From positions 868,001 through 932,000 of the forward strand of contig NZ_JAGINX010000001.1 in the NCBI RefSeq assembly GCF_017876395.1: a DNA stretch of 64,000 bases, given 5' to 3'. The translations under genes were made by a program, and so were the position numbers. Below the pieces are notes generated by a model. It saw only the letters and a program-made list of their open reading frames with translations, was not told the origin of the DNA and ran no database searches. The stretch is from Nesterenkonia lacusekhoensis. GTDB lineage: Bacteria; Actinomycetota; Actinomycetes; Actinomycetales; Micrococcaceae. How positions within the stretch are numbered: position 1 is the first letter of the stretch; the number at the start of each line of letters is the position of its first letter. Below, one piece after another: positions 47,337 through 57,465 of the stretch.

Positions 47337-48596
47337 ATGCGATGGCTCCACACCTCTGACTGGCACCTCGGCCGCGGCTTCCACGGGTATTCGCTGCAGA
47401 GCGCCCAGCAGGAGATGCTGGAGACGGTCTGCGCCACCGTCGCTGAGGAGACCGTGGATGTCCTGCTGATCGCCGGTGACGTCTATGACCGCGCGCTGCC
47501 TCCGGAATGGGCGGTCCGTGAGCTCGAGTCCTGCCTGGAGGAGCTGGTGGCCGGCGGCACCCGGGTCATCATCACCTCGGGCAACCATGACTCGGCCCAG
47601 CGCCTGGGCTTCGGCCGCGGCCTCATGGGGGCCGCCGGAGTTCATCTGCGCACCTCACTGGAGGATGCCTTCACCCCGGTGGAGATCCCCGACGCCGGTC
47701 AGGAGGCTTCGTCGCAGGAGACTCCGGGACAGGCGCCCGAGTCGGCGCCGCTGACGCTGGTCTACGGTGTGCCGTATCTGGAGCCGGCCCTGATCCGTGA
47801 GCAGCTCGGCCTGGACCGTGCTGATCACACCTCGGTGATGACCGAGGTGGTCCGCCGCATCTGGGAGGACGTGGGCGCTCGCCGTGAGCATCTGGGGCAG
47901 CGGCGCACGGTGCGCGTGGTGCTTATGGCTCATCTCTTCGCCGCCCGCGGTGTGGGGTCGGATTCTGAACGGACCATCGGGGTGGATGCTCCTGCCGGGG
48001 AACAGATGGATCATCAGGAGCACACTGCCGGTGGGCTGGCTGTGGTGCCGCTGGAGCTCTTCGACGGCTTCGACTACGTGGCCCTGGGACATCTGCATGG
48101 CCGGCAGAAGCTCTCCCAGACCGTGCGCTACAGCGGCTCTCCGCTGCGCTTCTCCTTCTCCGAGACCCGCCAGGCCAAAGGGGCCTGGCTGTGGGACTCG
48201 CAGGACTGGGAGCAGATCCGCGCCGTGGACTGGTCCATCGGCAGGCCGTTGGCTCAGCTGAAGGGCTCCATCGAAGAGATCCTGGAGCCGGAGACTGTGC
48301 AGCAGCACCAGGAGGCCTATCTGCAGGTGACGCTGACCGATCCGGTCCGTCCCGAGCGGGCCTATCAGCGGGTGCGGGAGGCGTATCCGCAGCTGTGCTC
48401 CTTCACGCACAGCGGGACCGAGCAGCAGACTCTGCGCACTTACTCCTCCGCCGTGGAGGAGGCGGTCTCCGAGGCTGAGATCATCACCGGCTTCCTCGAA
48501 CACGTCCGGGGCCGCGGTCCTGCTGAGCAGGAGCAGCAGCTGCTGGAGGAGGCGCTGCAGGCGGTCCGGCTTCAGAGCGGAGCTGAGGCCCGATGA
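47337..48596 (+). CDS. sbcD: Exonuclease SbcCD subunit D
   Basis: A 419-residue Mre11-type nuclease that, with SbcC, opens hairpins and trims DNA ends at breaks. The metal motifs are HTSDWHLGR at residues 5-13, LLIAGDVYDRALP near residue 45, ITSGNHDSAQR near residue 82, MAHLFAARG near residue 199 and ALGHLHGRQ near residue 246. The C-terminal capping region (LEPETVQQHQEAYLQVTL) contacts SbcC. The ATG lies 6 nt after a -10 element. It overlaps sbcC by 4 nt. Confidence 0.95.
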   Translation: MRWLHTSDWHLGRGFHGYSLQSAQQEMLETVCATVAEETVDVLLIAGDVYDRALPPEWAVRELESCLEELVAGGTRVIITSGNHDSAQRLGFGRGLMGAAGVHLRTSLEDAFTPVEIPDAGQEASSQETPGQAPESAPLTLVYGVPYLEPALIREQLGLDRADHTSVMTEVVRRIWEDVGARREHLGQRRTVRVVLMAHLFAARGVGSDSERTIGVDAPAGEQMDHQEHTAGGLAVVPLELFDGFDYVALGHLHGRQKLSQTVRYSGSPLRFSFSETRQAKGAWLWDSQDWEQIRAVDWSIGRPLAQLKGSIEEILEPETVQQHQEAYLQVTLTDPVRPERAYQRVREAYPQLCSFTHSGTEQQTLRTYSSAVEEAVSEAEIITGFLEHVRGRGPAEQEQQLLEEALQAVRLQSGAEAR

Positions 48597-51500
48597 AGCT
48601 GCACCTGCTGACCCTGCAGGCCTTCGGCCCGTTCCCGGGCACTGAGATCATCGACTTCGACGCACTGAGCGAGGACGGGCTCTTTCTGCTCAACGGCCGG
48701 ACCGGATCCGGCAAAACCTTCATCCTCGACGCTGTGACCTTCGCCCTCTACGGTCAGGTGGCCGGCGAACGCAGCGTCACGCGGCTGCGCAGCGACCACG
48801 CCGCGCCCGGGGCAGTGCCTCAGGTCAGCCTGGAGTTCACCCTCAGCGGCAGACGCTACCGGGTCACTCGCAGCCCGCAGCACATGCGGCCCAAGCAGCG
48901 CGGCACCGGCTTCATCCAGGAGAACCAGAAGGCCCATCTGGAGGTCCAGGAAGCCGGAACATGGAGCGCCGCCGCCAATGGTTCTCAGGCAGTGGGCAAG
49001 GAGCTGGGCGAGATCCTTCCTCTGGATCGTCACCAGTTCACCAAGGTCATCCTGCTGCCGCAGGGGGACTTCGCCGAATTCCTCCATTCCAGCAGCAGCG
49101 AGAAGCAGCAGCTGTTGGAGCGCCTGTTCGACACCAGCACCTTTCAGCAGCTGGAGCAGCACCTGCGGGAACAGGCCAAAGAGGCCAAGGGCCAGGTGGA
49201 GGAGGCCAACCGGGAGATCGAGGCCCTCCGCTCATCTGTGCTGGATGGTGCCCAGCAGCTCACCGGGGTCGACTTCTCTCAGGAGCAGCCGCCTGAGCGG
49301 GAACCCGACGGGGAGCAGGAGCCGGAGCCCCAGTCGAAGCAGGAACCGGAGACTGAGGACGCTTCGCTGGAGCACCGCATCCTCACTGAGGCGCAGTCCC
49401 AGCGCAGCGGCCTGGACGCAGCGCGGAGCGCGGCCGAGACGCAGCGGCGCCGTGCTCAGGACCACGCAGAGGAGCTCAGCGCGCGTGCCCGTCAGCTCGC
49501 CCGATGGGAGGAGCACCAGCGGCAGGTGCACGAGCATCACCAGCAGAGCGCCGAAGTTGCCCAGCTGCGCGATTCCCTGGAGCGGCACCGCGCAGCAGAA
49601 GCCTTGGACGAATGGTTCCGCACCGCCGAGCGGGCGAGCACGCAGGCCACCGAGCATCGCAGCCAGGCCCTGCGGAAGGCCCAGACGCTCCAACAGCTGA
49701 TCGAGTCCCAACAGGACATCGCCCAGTATGCGGTGCTCACCGGGCAGGACGGCACCGGACAGGACAGTGCTGGATCGGACGGTGCCCGATGGGACGGCGC
49801 TGGACTGGCCGGCGCCGGACCAGATGATGCTGGACACGGTGATGCTCAGATCAGTGCGCAGCAGCTGCAGGCCGCTCGGCGGGAGCTCACTGAGCTGCAG
49901 GGCCGGCTGCGAGCTCAGGATGCTCAGGCGTTGGAGACCCACCAGGAGCAGCTGGACCGGCGGTCCCGGCAGCTGAACGAGCAGATCCAGGCGCACCAGC
50001 AGACCCTCAGCGCGGCAGAGGCTGCGCAGCAGGAGCTGGCTCAACGGATCACAGCCCAGGAGAACCAGCTCCGCGATCCTGAGGAGCTCGAGGCCCAGCG
50101 CGATGCCGCCCGCACGGAGCAGGACCGTCTGGCCGCTCAGACGGAATCTCGTCGTGTGCTCGACTCCGCACGGCAGCAGCAGGCCGAGGCCGAGCAGCGT
50201 CTGAAGGAGACGACCGCCCGAGCCGAGACCGCATCGGCCGCCCATGAGGCAGCCTTGGACGAGCACCTGCGCGGGATCGCCGCGGAACTCTCCGGGAACC
50301 TGACAGAGGGTCAGCCCTGCCTGGTCTGCGGGTCCACAGAACACCCCCGCCCTGCCGCCGCAGATGGGCAGACGGTGACGCGTGCTCAGGTGCGGGAGGC
50401 CCTCAGCGCGGCCGAGACGGCGGCCGAAGCCCGCACTGCCGCCGCTGCCGCCCTCGAGGAGAAGACCACACGCGTCCGTACCCTGACCCAAGAGCTGGGG
50501 GATGCTGTCCAACAGACCCTGGAGGAGCTGCTGGAGGCGCTGGAGGCCTCCCGGCAGAGAACCGCTCAGACCGAGCAGGAGCGGCAGGCCCAGCGTGAGC
50601 TGCAGGTCCAGCTCGCAGCCTCCCGCACCGAACTCAGCGACGCCGAACAGCGACAGACCACAGCCCAGGCCGCCCTCACCGTGGCTCAGTCAGACCATGA
50701 ACGGGTGACCGAGGACGCCGCGCGCGCTGAATCCACCCTCATGGAGCTGCGCGGACAGCATGAGAGCGTCCAGGCCCGCAGCACGGCGCTGGATCGCCTG
50801 CAGAGTGCGGTGGAGGAGACGGAGGAGGCGCTGCAGCTCTTCCGCCAAAGCGCTCAGCAGGCCCAGACCACTGCCCAGGAGGCTCAGGAGAAGCTGGAGG
50901 CCTCAGCGTTCTCTGACCGAGAGGCTGTGCGTGCGGCGCTGCTGGAGGAGCAGATCGTGCGGGAGCGCCGGTCCCGGGTGGAGGTCTGGGACCGTGCCGA
51001 GGTGCGGCTTCAGGAGGAGGCGAAGGTGGATGATGTCTCGGCGGGCCGGCGTCGTTCTGAGGCAGGGGAGGAGGCCCCGGAGCCAGAGGCTCTCCAGGAG
51101 GCTCTCTCCGTCGCCGAGGCCGCAGCTGAGCAGCACCAGGAGTCTGTCCGAGCGCTGGACCGTTTCGACGACCGGCTGGACCACCTCCGCCAGAGCCTGC
51201 ATCGGCTCCAGGAAGGTCAGCGGCGGCGCGAGGAGCAGCTGGCCGAGCAGGTCCGCCGCAGCGAGCTGGCCGACACGCTCAACGGGCGGGGCCCCGACAA
51301 CCGCCTGGGCATGACGCTGACCACCTTTGTGCTGGCCGCTCGGCTGGAACGGGTGGCCGAGGCCGCGACCCGTCACCTGCAGATCATGTCTGAGGGCCGG
51401 TACCGGCTGCTCCACGACGACTCCAAGCGCGGCGGGGGACTTCAAGGCCTGGAGCTGAAGGTCACCGACCAGCACAGCGACGAGGAGCGGCCCACCTCCT

Positions 51501-51820
51501 CGCTCTCCGGCGGTGAGACCTTCATGGCCTCCTTGGCGATGGCCCTGGGGCTGGCCGAAGTGGTCCAGTCCGACGCTGGAGGCATCGGACTGGAGAGCCT
51601 CTTCATCGACGAAGGGTTCGGCTCCTTGGATGAGGAGACCCTGGAGCATGTCATGGGGGCTCTGACGCGCCTGCAGGGAGAAGGTCGGCGCGTAGGCGTG
51701 GTCAGTCACGTCACAGAGATGCACCAAGCCATCCCGGTGCAGCTGCGCGTCATCAAGAGCCCCTCCGGCTCCCGGACCCAGATGCACCTCAGCGGCCCGA
51801 GCACCGGAGGCTCAGCATGA
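48593..51820 (+). CDS. sbcC: Exonuclease SbcCD subunit C
   Basis: A 1075-residue Rad50-like SMC ATPase. The N-terminal P-loop GRTGSGKTF lies at residues 35-43, followed by LDAVTFALYGQ. Long coiled coils reach a zinc hook CLVCG at residues 576-580. The C-terminal half has the signature SLSGGETFMASLAMALGLAE near residue 970 and Walker B LFIDEGFGSLDEETL near residue 1005. A five-residue tandem repeat at residues 384-418 interrupts the first coil. It overlaps sbcD and the following MFS gene (ATGA at both joints), so the three are coupled. Confidence 0.95.
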   Translation: MKLHLLTLQAFGPFPGTEIIDFDALSEDGLFLLNGRTGSGKTFILDAVTFALYGQVAGERSVTRLRSDHAAPGAVPQVSLEFTLSGRRYRVTRSPQHMRPKQRGTGFIQENQKAHLEVQEAGTWSAAANGSQAVGKELGEILPLDRHQFTKVILLPQGDFAEFLHSSSSEKQQLLERLFDTSTFQQLEQHLREQAKEAKGQVEEANREIEALRSSVLDGAQQLTGVDFSQEQPPEREPDGEQEPEPQSKQEPETEDASLEHRILTEAQSQRSGLDAARSAAETQRRRAQDHAEELSARARQLARWEEHQRQVHEHHQQSAEVAQLRDSLERHRAAEALDEWFRTAERASTQATEHRSQALRKAQTLQQLIESQQDIAQYAVLTGQDGTGQDSAGSDGARWDGAGLAGAGPDDAGHGDAQISAQQLQAARRELTELQGRLRAQDAQALETHQEQLDRRSRQLNEQIQAHQQTLSAAEAAQQELAQRITAQENQLRDPEELEAQRDAARTEQDRLAAQTESRRVLDSARQQQAEAEQRLKETTARAETASAAHEAALDEHLRGIAAELSGNLTEGQPCLVCGSTEHPRPAAADGQTVTRAQVREALSAAETAAEARTAAAAALEEKTTRVRTLTQELGDAVQQTLEELLEALEASRQRTAQTEQERQAQRELQVQLAASRTELSDAEQRQTTAQAALTVAQSDHERVTEDAARAESTLMELRGQHESVQARSTALDRLQSAVEETEEALQLFRQSAQQAQTTAQEAQEKLEASAFSDREAVRAALLEEQIVRERRSRVEVWDRAEVRLQEEAKVDDVSAGRRRSEAGEEAPEPEALQEALSVAEAAAEQHQESVRALDRFDDRLDHLRQSLHRLQEGQRRREEQLAEQVRRSELADTLNGRGPDNRLGMTLTTFVLAARLERVAEAATRHLQIMSEGRYRLLHDDSKRGGGLQGLELKVTDQHSDEERPTSSLSGGETFMASLAMALGLAEVVQSDAGGIGLESLFIDEGFGSLDEETLEHVMGALTRLQGEGRRVGVVSHVTEMHQAIPVQLRVIKSPSGSRTQMHLSGPSTGGSA
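49742..49846 (+). repeat. 15-bp tandem repeat, 7 copies, in sbcC
   Basis: Seven imperfect 15-bp units fill 49742-49846, each starting GG or CG. They encode GQDGT, GQDSA, GSDGA, RWDGA, GLAGA, GPDDA and GHGDA in frame. The Gly-rich units should break the coiled coil. Confidence 0.85.
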
Positions 51821-53136
51821 CCACCGGCGGCACGGGCTCCCCGGCCAGAGCTGGCTCAGACAGGACTGTGCCGGCCAGGACTGTGCCGGCCAGCATCGGC
51901 CTGAGCAGAGCCGGCCTGGGTAGGGCCGTGCTGGAGATCGCCGCACGTATGCCGGCCGCGCTGCTTCCGGTGGCGCTGACCGCTGCGATCGGCCTGAGCA
52001 CGCGCTCGCCCTTCACCACCGGAGTGGTGATGGCCGCCGCGGTCGCTGCGCTGGGCCTCTCGGGCTCACTGGGCACCGCCGCTGCAGAACGCTGGGGCCG
52101 GCGGCCCGTCCTGCTGACCGGCGCCGCCGCTCACGTCACCAGCCTCGTTCTGTTGGTCACCGCAGTCGATCGCTTCACCCATGCGCACACCCTCACCTCG
52201 GACGTGACCCTGTTCGTCATGGTCATGGGGTGTGCGGCGCTGGCCGGGGCCACCGTTCCTCCGGTGAGTGCTGTGGCCCGAGACCGGTGGCGCGCGCTGC
52301 GGCTCACTGCGGAGCAGGGACTGAGGCAGGACGGGAACCGGGAGGACCTCGCGCTCCTCGCGGCGGCGCTGCTCACCGCGGTCCTGACCTGGAGTGCCGG
52401 ACCCGCTGCAGGCCTGCTGGCTGCGGCCGCCGTGACGGCCGCAGCCGTTCCGCTCTATGCCATGGACGCAACCATCGGAGCCCTCGACGAGGCCGAGCAG
52501 CACAGCAGCCGCTCCACCGAGGATGACGCCGAGCCGCCGCTGCGCACTCTGCTGGCCGGCATCGACGCGGCACGCCGGCAGGCAGAGGCCGGCGCAGCGG
52601 ACGGCGGCCCAGTCCGTTCGCGCCGACTGCGTGTCGCTGTGCTGGTCCGAGCCGTGCTGCTCGGCGGGAGCACAGCGCTGCTCTGGATCCTCGTCCTCGA
52701 CAGCGCCCTGTCCGTCTACCGCGGGGCCTGGTCGGCGTCATTGACCATCGCTGCGATGCTCGCCGCAGGAGCGGCGGCCTCGCGGTGGTTCCCTTCCGCG
52801 GGCGACGGCGTCAGCGCGTCCCGACGACGCCGGCTGCTCACCACGCTCACAGTGCTGCTGGTCGGCCTCACGGCCACGGTGAGCACGCTGATGTCTGCAC
52901 TGAGCACGGTGCTGGGCGGCCGGGCCGGACTGGTGATCGTCTCTTGCGCGGCGGTCCTGGCCGCCGCAGCCATCGGTGCCCTGCTCGTGGAGCTGTACCG
53001 ACAGGTCGGCCCGGTCTGTGCCGAGGACGGCTCCTCCGATCGAGACTCCTCAGAGACGCTGCTCGGCGGCGCCCTGCTGGCCGGTTCGGTTCTCGGCTTC
53101 GCCGCCGGAGGACTCATCCTGGCTCTCATCGGCTGA
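51817..53136 (+). CDS. MFS-like membrane transporter
   Basis: A 439-residue protein with about eleven or twelve hydrophobic segments and a central loop at about residues 220-265, the two-half layout of the major facilitator superfamily. AERWGRRPVLLTGAA near residue 90 resembles the loop 2-3 signature. The first 35 residues are hydrophilic and include a duplicated TVPA unit from a 15-bp repeat. Its ATG overlaps the sbcC stop. Substrate unknown, and the link to SbcCD may only be positional. Confidence 0.75.
   Translation: MTTGGTGSPARAGSDRTVPARTVPASIGLSRAGLGRAVLEIAARMPAALLPVALTAAIGLSTRSPFTTGVVMAAAVAALGLSGSLGTAAAERWGRRPVLLTGAAAHVTSLVLLVTAVDRFTHAHTLTSDVTLFVMVMGCAALAGATVPPVSAVARDRWRALRLTAEQGLRQDGNREDLALLAAALLTAVLTWSAGPAAGLLAAAAVTAAAVPLYAMDATIGALDEAEQHSSRSTEDDAEPPLRTLLAGIDAARRQAEAGAADGGPVRSRRLRVAVLVRAVLLGGSTALLWILVLDSALSVYRGAWSASLTIAAMLAAGAAASRWFPSAGDGVSASRRRRLLTTLTVLLVGLTATVSTLMSALSTVLGGRAGLVIVSCAAVLAAAAIGALLVELYRQVGPVCAEDGSSDRDSSETLLGGALLAGSVLGFAAGGLILALIG
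51861..51890 (+). repeat. 15-bp tandem repeat, 2 perfect copies, in the MFS gene
   Basis: CAGGACTGTGCCGGC occurs at 51861-51875 and again at 51876-51890, encoding a repeated Arg-Thr-Val-Pro-Ala near residue 16. Confidence 0.8.
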
Positions 53137-53183
53137 ACTGGATGAGTCGGCTGACCATGCCGAACAGATCGGCGCTGCAGCGC

Positions 53184-54035
53184 TCAGAGGAAGTCGAGGA
53201 CGGCCTGCTTATAGTCCCGTGAGGTCAGAACGTTGACGTGGTTGCGCCCTGGGATTTCCACATACTGCGCCGGCGCGCCGGCGCTGCGCACCCACTGGGC
53301 CAGCTGATCGGCCCCCGCCGCGATGGGATCCTGCGCGCCGGCCACCACCAGAGTGGGGACCGAGGGGACGGCCTCCTGCGGGGCATAGCGGTCCTGGGCC
53401 AGGCTGAGCCTCAGCTCGACCACATGCCGCAGATGCTGATCGGGGAGGGACGCCGCCACGGTCACATACCTACGGGTGGCCTCATCCTCGGGCTCGGGTC
53501 CTCCGGCGGCCCAGGCGCGGGCCTGCTCGGCATCCACACGATAGACCTCGTCGGAGACCGGCGATCCGCCCATGACCAGGGACACGACATCCTGGGAGTA
53601 GTCATGGGCGAACTGCCAGGCCAGCCGGGAGCCCATCGAATAGCCGTGCAGCGCCACCGGAGCCTGCGCCGTCGCCGTGATGATCTCGTGGAGGTCATCG
53701 AGGATGTCGGCGCTGCGGATCTCGGCCGGGTCGACGTCCTGGGAGGCTCCGTGGCCGGGAAGGTCCACAGAGATGACAGTTCGCCCGGAGCTCTGGGCAG
53801 ACCCGAGGTCGCCGGCGTCTGCGGCGCTGCCACGGTCTGCCAGCGGGTCCAGCCATCCGGTCTTGACCCAGTTGTACAGGGTGTTGGAGGCGAAGCCGTG
53901 GATCAGCAGCACCGGTGCCGGATCACCGCCAGGGCTGGCTCCGGAACCGGCCTGCCGAGCCGCAGGCCAGGTGTGGACGGTCAGACCGAGAGCGGTCCGG
54001 CAGGACTCCGGCGCCGGATAGCGCAGTGTGCCCAC
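53184..54035 (-). CDS. Alpha/beta-fold hydrolase
   Basis: A 283-residue alpha/beta hydrolase. The oxyanion motif is LLIHGFASNTLYNW near residue 43, the nucleophile elbow HGYSMGSRLAWQF near residue 147 supplies the Ser, VPTLVVAGAQDPI near residue 227 the Asp region, and IPGRNHVNVL near residue 260 the His. Substrate unknown. It starts with GTG 12 nt after mqo, without a clear ribosome-binding site, and so is probably cotranscribed. Its stop faces the MFS gene across 47 bp. Confidence 0.85.
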   Translation of the reverse strand: MGTLRYPAPESCRTALGLTVHTWPAARQAGSGASPGGDPAPVLLIHGFASNTLYNWVKTGWLDPLADRGSAADAGDLGSAQSSGRTVISVDLPGHGASQDVDPAEIRSADILDDLHEIITATAQAPVALHGYSMGSRLAWQFAHDYSQDVVSLVMGGSPVSDEVYRVDAEQARAWAAGGPEPEDEATRRYVTVAASLPDQHLRHVVELRLSLAQDRYAPQEAVPSVPTLVVAGAQDPIAAGADQLAQWVRSAGAPAQYVEIPGRNHVNVLTSRDYKQAVLDFL

Positions 54036-54047
54036 AGCCGGTCAGGC

Positions 54048-55565
54048 TCAGCTGTCCAGCTGCAGAGTCTTACTCGTGGCCGCAGCGACCTCATCGAGCA
54101 GCTTCGGCTCCTCGTTGAGGAGGCGGCCGTAGGAGGGCACCATCTGCTGGAGCTTGGGCTTCCAGCCTTCCATCTGGGCCGGGAAGCAGCGCTCGAGCAG
54201 CTTGAACATGATCGAGGGGGCGGTGGAGGCTCCGGGGGAGGCGCCCAGCAGGCCGGCGATGGAGCCGTCGCCGCCGGTGACCAGCTCGGTGCCGAACTGC
54301 AGCACACCGCGGCCCTTGGCGTCCTTCTTCATCATCTGAACGCGCTGACCTGCGGTGATCAGCTCCCATCCTTCGCCTTCGGCGTCGGGATAGAAATCAC
54401 GCAGCTGGTCCACCTTCTGCTTCTGAGACTTGGTGACCTCCTTCATGAGGTAGGTGACCAAGCCGGTGTTGTCCAGGCCCACCTGCATCATCGGCAGCAG
54501 GTTGTGCGGACGCACGGAGAAGGGAAGATCGAAGTAGGAGCCCTGCTTGAGGAAGTTGGTGGAGAATCCGGCGTAGGGGCCGAACATCAGAGAGCGGCGT
54601 CCCTCCACGAACCGGGTGTCCAGGTGCGGCACCGACATCGGGGGAGCGTTCTTCACGGTGGCCAGGCCGTAGACCTTGGCATGGTGCTTCTCGATGACCT
54701 CGGAGTCGGTGGCGCGCAGGAACTGGCCGGAGACGGGGAACCCACCGATGCCCTTCATCTCCTCGATGCCCGAGGACTGCAGCAGGTGCAGCGCCCCGCC
54801 GCCGGCGCCCACGAAGACGAAGCGGGCCGAGACGGTGCGCTTCTCGCCGGCTGAACGGTTCTTGACCTTCATCTCCCAGCGTCCGTCGCTTCCGCGGGAG
54901 AGGCTCTGGACCTCGTGGCCGTAGCGCAGCTCCACGCCGCTGTCACCGAGGTGGTCGGCCATCTGGCGCGTCAGAGCACCGAAGTCCACGTCGGTGCCGT
55001 TGTCGAACTTGGACGCGGCCACACGTTGTTCGGCGTCGCGGCCTCCGGTCAGCAACGGAGCCCAGGACTCGATCTCAGCCTGGTCCTCGGTGTGCTGGAT
55101 GTGGCTGAACAGCGGCTCCGCCTTCATCGCCTCATACCGGTCCTTCAGGTACTGGGCGTTCTCGTCGCCCCAGACGAAGCTCATATGCGGCAGGGCGTTG
55201 ATGAAGGTCCGCGGGGAGCCCAGCGTGCCCTTCTCCACCCAGTGCGACCAGAGCTGGCGGGAGACGTGGAACTGCTCCGCGATGCCGGCCGCCTTGGCAG
55301 TGCCCACCGTTCCGTCGGCTCCGCGCGGGGTGTAGTTGAGCTCGCAGTAGGCGGTGTGGCCGGTTCCTGCGTTGTTCCAGGGGTCAGAGGATTCCTGGCC
55401 GGGCTGGTCGAGGGTCTCGAACAGGGCGATCGACCAGTTGGGCTCCAGCTCCTGCAGCAGAGTGCCCAGCGTGGTGGACATGATGCCGCCTCCGATGAGG
55501 ACGACGTCGAACTTCTCCGCCGCTGCGCTCGAGCCTGATGTGCTGGTCCTCGTTGAGTTGGCCAC
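54048..55565 (-). CDS. mqo: Malate:quinone oxidoreductase
   Basis: A 505-residue FAD-dependent peripheral membrane enzyme that oxidises malate to oxaloacetate and passes electrons to menaquinone, feeding the respiratory chain that powers the ATP synthase encoded here. [26 protein letters not shown] near residue 19 is the FAD motif, and [23 protein letters not shown] near residue 57 is the Mqo signature. The GTG at 55565 was chosen because AAGGAG lies 6 nt upstream. A GTG eight codons earlier lacks one. Confidence 0.96.
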   Translation of the reverse strand: MANSTRTSTSGSSAAAEKFDVVLIGGGIMSTTLGTLLQELEPNWSIALFETLDQPGQESSDPWNNAGTGHTAYCELNYTPRGADGTVGTAKAAGIAEQFHVSRQLWSHWVEKGTLGSPRTFINALPHMSFVWGDENAQYLKDRYEAMKAEPLFSHIQHTEDQAEIESWAPLLTGGRDAEQRVAASKFDNGTDVDFGALTRQMADHLGDSGVELRYGHEVQSLSRGSDGRWEMKVKNRSAGEKRTVSARFVFVGAGGGALHLLQSSGIEEMKGIGGFPVSGQFLRATDSEVIEKHHAKVYGLATVKNAPPMSVPHLDTRFVEGRRSLMFGPYAGFSTNFLKQGSYFDLPFSVRPHNLLPMMQVGLDNTGLVTYLMKEVTKSQKQKVDQLRDFYPDAEGEGWELITAGQRVQMMKKDAKGRGVLQFGTELVTGGDGSIAGLLGASPGASTAPSIMFKLLERCFPAQMEGWKPKLQQMVPSYGRLLNEEPKLLDEVAAATSKTLQLDS

Positions 55566-55630
55566 TGAATTCTCCTTGTCGATCCCCACGGGCAGCTCGG
55601 CCGGGGCCGATGCCCCCTGCTTCGTCTGAG

Positions 55631-55636
55631 ACTTTA
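55631..55636 (-). promoter_or_regulatory. Candidate -10 element TAAAGT for mqo
   Basis: TAAAGT on the minus strand lies about 66 nt before the mqo start, in the 106-bp gap after the solute-binding protein gene. The -35 is poor. Confidence 0.3.
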
Positions 55637-55671
55637 CCCGCGCCCGGTTCAGGGGAAGAAATCAGATGACG

Positions 55672-57306
55672 TCACTGCGGGACGATGTCTCGGTACAGCT
55701 CGTGCAGCACCGGAGAGAAGGGGTAGTTCACGATGTTCTGGCCCAGGGCCAGTCCGGAGATGGGATAGGCCAGCGGGAGTGCTGGGATGTCCTCGGCGAT
55801 CAGCTCGGCCGCCTCGCGGTAGAGGTCGTCGCGGGATTCGTCATCGGTCTCGCTGCGGGCCTGGTGGATCAGCTCGCGGACGTCTTCGTTGTCATAGTTG
55901 AACTCCGCGGTGACCGAGGAGAACAGCGGTCCGAAGAACGAATGTGGGGAGCGGTAGCCGCCGTTGCGGCCCAACAGATGCATGGCCCGGTCCTCATCGG
56001 CGAGCAGCCTGTCCACATAGCCGTCGTTCCACGGCACCGGGCGTGGGGCGACGTTCAGCCCCACACGGGTCAGATCCCGAGCGATGGAGGCGAAGATCGC
56101 CTCCGGCAGAGGCAGGTAGCTGCGGGTGGCGTTCATCGGATAGTAGAACGGCAGCTCTTCTCCGTCGTAGTCGCTCTCCTGAAGCAGGCGCTCCGCCTCC
56201 TCCAGGTGCATGGAGTAGCGCAGCGCCTCCTCGGAGTGGACTCCCAGCGCTGCGGGGATGAACTGGTGGGCGGTGCGGGTGCCCTCCAGGAAGTGGTTGC
56301 GCACCAGGGAGCCGCGGTCGACCGCCCGAGCTATGGCCTCGCGGACCAGGGGATCGGACATCACCGGATGATCGAGGTTGAAGCCCAGATAGAGCACGGA
56401 GAACGGATCCCGCTGCAGGAACATCCGGCCCGACTGGACCAGGGTCCGCAGATTGTCCCGGGTCACATACTCATAGACGTCGAGGGTCCCGCGCTGCAGC
56501 TCCCGCAGTCGGTCGAAGGACCGGGGCAGAGACCGGACGGTGACCTGCTCGACCTCGGGGGAGCCGTTCCAATACTCCTCGAAGGCCCGGAGCACGATCT
56601 CCCCGTCCTCGGCAGAGACCAGCTGGAAGGCACCGGTCCCTACGGGGCTCTCTGAGACCCGGTCAGAGTCCCCGGAGAGGGCCTCGGCTGAGACGATGCC
56701 GAAGGCTGGAAGGGTCAGCGCCTGCAGCAGGAAGACCACCGGTTCGCGCAGTGTGAGCACCACGGTGCGCTCGTCCTCGGCCTCCGCCGATTCTAGGACG
56801 CAGGCGTCATCGCCGATGAACCCGCCGAAGACGGACGCGAAGGCCAGAGGGACGGTGCTCTCGAGCACCTCGTCGCCGTAGATCTCATCGAGCCGGCTCC
56901 AGCGTTCGATGTTGGCGACGACGACCTCGGCGGTCAGTTCGGAGCCGTCCTGGAAGGTCACACCCTCCTGCAGCTCGAAGGTGTAGGTGAGCTGGTCATC
57001 GCTGATCTCCCAGTCGGCGGCCAGCAGCGGAGCGATGTTTCCGGTCTCCCGCTCGATTCCGATCAGTGTCTCGAAGACCTGACGGCACACCCGTTCGGTC
57101 TCAGTGTCCACGGCCAGGGCCGGGTCCAGCGAGCGGACTTCGGAGACGGCAGAGACCACGACGGCGCGCTGGGCGGCGCTCTCATCGCTCTGATCGTCGG
57201 AGGGATCCACCGCCGAGGCGGCTTCGTCGTGCTGCAGGGCCAGGGCCGAGGTGGCGACGGCGGCGCCGGTGACGCCGAAGAAGCGCCTCCGGTCCATCTC
57301 GGCCAT
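55672..57306 (-). CDS. ABC transporter solute-binding protein (SBP_bac_5), Tat-exported
   Basis: A 544-residue extracytoplasmic binding protein of the peptide/nickel (DppA/OppA) family. The N-terminus MDRRRFFGVTGAAVATSALAL carries a twin-arginine-like motif and hydrophobic stretch without a lipobox cysteine. The body has VRSLDPALAVDTETERVCRQVFETLIGIE and the ELQEGVTFQDGSELTAEVVVANIERW block of the family. The ATG at 57306 follows GGAG. The longer frame upstream runs into tRNA-Leu and was rejected. No permease or ATPase genes are adjacent, so its partners lie elsewhere. Confidence 0.88.
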   Translation of the reverse strand: MAEMDRRRFFGVTGAAVATSALALQHDEAASAVDPSDDQSDESAAQRAVVVSAVSEVRSLDPALAVDTETERVCRQVFETLIGIERETGNIAPLLAADWEISDDQLTYTFELQEGVTFQDGSELTAEVVVANIERWSRLDEIYGDEVLESTVPLAFASVFGGFIGDDACVLESAEAEDERTVVLTLREPVVFLLQALTLPAFGIVSAEALSGDSDRVSESPVGTGAFQLVSAEDGEIVLRAFEEYWNGSPEVEQVTVRSLPRSFDRLRELQRGTLDVYEYVTRDNLRTLVQSGRMFLQRDPFSVLYLGFNLDHPVMSDPLVREAIARAVDRGSLVRNHFLEGTRTAHQFIPAALGVHSEEALRYSMHLEEAERLLQESDYDGEELPFYYPMNATRSYLPLPEAIFASIARDLTRVGLNVAPRPVPWNDGYVDRLLADEDRAMHLLGRNGGYRSPHSFFGPLFSSVTAEFNYDNEDVRELIHQARSETDDESRDDLYREAAELIAEDIPALPLAYPISGLALGQNIVNYPFSPVLHELYRDIVPQ

Positions 57307-57340
57307 CTGGACTCCGTTCCTCATCGTGTGGACTTGCCGG

Positions 57341-57421
<81 letters not shown>

Positions 57422-57465
57422 CTGCCGCGGCCCTCCACCGTTCGGCGGAGCGGACGCGGCTGACC

